DNA from: Septoria linicola
Taxonomy: Eukaryota; Ascomycota; Dothideomycetes; Mycosphaerellales; Mycosphaerellaceae
Direction of reading: 5' to 3'
Assembly (NCBI GenBank): GCA_024114885.1
Contig: CP099421.1
Coordinates: 186,001-250,000 of the forward strand
DNA: 64,000 nt
Of the stretch, positions 62,965 to 64,000 are shown piece after piece (positions within the stretch are counted from its first letter, which is position 1; each line of letters starts with the position of its first letter). The position numbers and the translations under genes were made by a program. The notes under the pieces were generated by a model. That model saw nothing but the letters and a program-made list of their open reading frames with translations. It did not search any database and was not told the origin of the DNA.

Positions 62965-63487
62965 TCACTTGCCTTTGCCGCCACCGCAGCCGCCCTTACC
63001 GCCGCAGCACTTGCCGTCGCAGTTTTTGTCACCGCAGTGGCACTTGCCGCCGCAGCAACCATCTCCGCCACCGAGCTGCTCCTCGTGGACCTCGACAAGA
63101 TCGCCGTCCTGGAGTTCGTTCTGTTGATTGTCAGCAAAAGCGTATCCTGGCGGAGCACATCTCCAGCCTACCTCCTCGACAGTACCGCTGATGAGACGGA
63201 CTCCTTCGAACAAGAAGCGAAGTGAGGCGCGAGGACGCTCGACCTTGGCGCTGAAGGCATCCTGCAGGCGAGTGAGTCAGCACGCATCAGCGGTAGATGT
63301 TGGAGGGCGTGAATACCATTGCCTTGGTGATGTTTGTAGTGCTCTTCAGCTTGAAAGCCTGCTCATTGCCGCGGTTGTCGGCGAACTTGATCTGAAGCTG
63401 CACTGGTGGAGCTGCAGCTAGTGCTGGGCTGCCGCGTTCATCTGGGCCGGGGGTGCCATTGTTGTGGTCTTCGTGTGGATAGTCCAT
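62965..63487 (-). CDS. SUMO (Smt3-type) with a cysteine-rich, metallothionein-like C-terminal tail
   Basis: Small ubiquitin-like modifier precursor, 138 residues in three exons: 63317-63487, 63172-63261 and 62965-63120. The introns are 63262-63316 (55 nt, GTATTC...GCTGAC...CAG) and 63121-63171 (51 nt, GTAGGC...GCTGAC...CAG). The start at 63487 has a CACAATGG context. Splicing yields a continuous ubiquitin-like fold at residues 28-105: VQLQIKFADNRGNEQAFKLK, TTNITKAM joined to DAFSAKVERPR, SLRFLFEGVRL, then NELQDGDLVEVHEEQLGG. QLGG is the expected processing site, as in other SUMO proteins. The usual precursor tail is a few residues. Here the same exon goes on for 33 residues (GDGCCGGKCHCG, then DKNCDGKCCGGKGGCGGGKGK) with eight Cys in CC, CxC and CxxxCC patterns and no aromatic residue, like small fungal copper metallothioneins. 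A Ulp1-type protease should release the tail. Confidence 0.85.
63012..63064 (-). other. SUMO processing site and start of Cys-rich tail coding region
   Basis: The di-glycine codons (GGT GGC) lie at about 63067-63072. The codons immediately downstream encode GDGCC and onward with no stop until 62965-62967. There is no obvious donor site at the Gly-Gly that would skip the tail. A weak GTAAGG lies further inside the tail. Confidence 0.6.
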
Positions 63488-63699
63488 TGTGAGCTGTGAT
63501 AGCTGAGTGCTTGTCTTTCTGATGGAAGAGAAGGCAGGATGTGGTTGGTGGTGTTGTTGGAGTAACGATGAAGTCGAGAGTAGCAGAGGATGGCGCTTTT
63601 TGTGCATGCCTGCATGTCAGTCCTCACATTGATCGGTCGTGACTTCCAAAGTGAGGTGTTCCGCTTCACTTTTTGCATTGCTCCAGCTGCATGTGATGA
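63488..63699. other. SUMO 5' flank
   Basis: This short region upstream of the SUMO start holds its promoter and 5' untranslated region. An in-frame upstream ATG at 63607 would add a 40-residue Ser/His/Gln-rich extension that SUMO proteins lack. Confidence 0.4.
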
Positions 63700-63999
63700 A
63701 GCACGAAAGCTCACATTCAACCGCTGCCGTACGATGCGAAACGACTCACTCTCGAAGTCCTGAATACAACTGAACGCACTTCCCCATCCGACGCACTTCC
63801 TAGAGCACGAACTGCCCTACAGTGGCTCAGTACTTCATTCCCCATCGCCAACGGCTTCGCAGCCGCTCAGAGGACCAGCACGTATCTTCCACGCGGCCCT
63901 GCCTTGATACCTCCAACCCACTCAGATCTTGGAGCATCTGGTCTCCAGAGCACGCAAGGCTCTCACAACGAATTCGAGCTTCAGCTACCAGATGCGAGC
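63700..63999 (+). CDS. Possible partial gene running off the right end
   Basis: A 100-codon frame without stops begins after a TGA at 63697-63699 and stays open to the window end. It contains no ATG, so if real it would be an internal or second exon. The reading (for example STSFPIANGFAAAQRTSTYL and GSHNEFELQLPDAS) looks like a disordered N-terminal region. No domain is visible, and it could be a chance frame. Confidence 0.22.
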
Positions 64000-64000
64000 A

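Noticed and set aside
62965..63213. Stand-alone metallothionein-like gene starting at an internal Met
   Set aside because: The supposed start lies inside SUMO exon 2 (FLFEGVRL), and the frame crosses a clear intron. The three-exon SUMO model explains all of it.
62827..63225. 132-codon alanine-rich plus-strand ORF
   Set aside because: It is antisense to the SUMO third exon. The Ala/Pro richness mirrors GGC/TGC codons on the other strand.
63287..63607. 106-codon minus ORF as a separate gene
   Set aside because: Its end is intron read-through. Its core is SUMO exon 1, and the upstream 40 residues are probably 5' untranslated sequence.

Overview
This window comes from a filamentous ascomycete, most likely a Dothideomycete. 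The signs are short 51-66 nt introns with GT...CTGAC/CTGAT...AG signals, CACAATG-type start contexts, fungal gene families, and repeats mutated in the pattern of repeat-induced point mutation (RIP). It has two compartments with a sharp border near 52,290.

Compartment 1 (1 to about 52,290) is AT-rich and gene-free. It is a nest of dead transposable elements in which CpA/TpG has been converted to TpA. Seven copies (A-G) of one Ty1/Copia family fill most of it. An intact copy is about 6.3 kb with 277-279 bp LTRs. Five copies (C, D, E, F, G) are complete with matching 5 bp target-site duplications. Copies A-D lie on the plus strand and E-G on the minus strand. They are inserted into older Ty3/Gypsy chromodomain elements: Gypsy-1 and Gypsy-2 in tandem on plus, followed by a doubled LTR and an inverted 5' part of Gypsy-3. 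The Gypsy 3' region carries a decayed antisense reading frame of about 300 codons. A hAT transposase fragment (about 51,171-52,292) forms the right edge.

Compartment 2 (about 52,290-64,000) is gene-rich with normal base composition. It holds, in order: a BTB/POZ protein (minus, two exons, 3' end running into the hAT terminus); the PP4 regulatory subunit 3/Psy2/SMEK (minus); a DGAT1-type MBOAT acyltransferase (minus); a GT34 (GMA12/MNN10) glycosyltransferase with three exons (minus); a possible 52-residue small ORF (minus); a small secreted protein with five N-glycosylation sequons (plus); and a three-exon SUMO gene (minus). A 100-codon open frame may run off the right end. These are unrelated housekeeping-type genes and do not look like a cluster.

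The most unusual item is the SUMO gene. After the Gly-Gly processing site, its last exon continues in frame into a 33-residue tail with eight cysteines, resembling a metallothionein. This suggests a SUMO-metallothionein-like precursor that a SUMO protease would split, by analogy with ubiquitin-ribosomal protein fusions. Gene models, splice sites and element borders were read by eye; no database search or alignment program was run.
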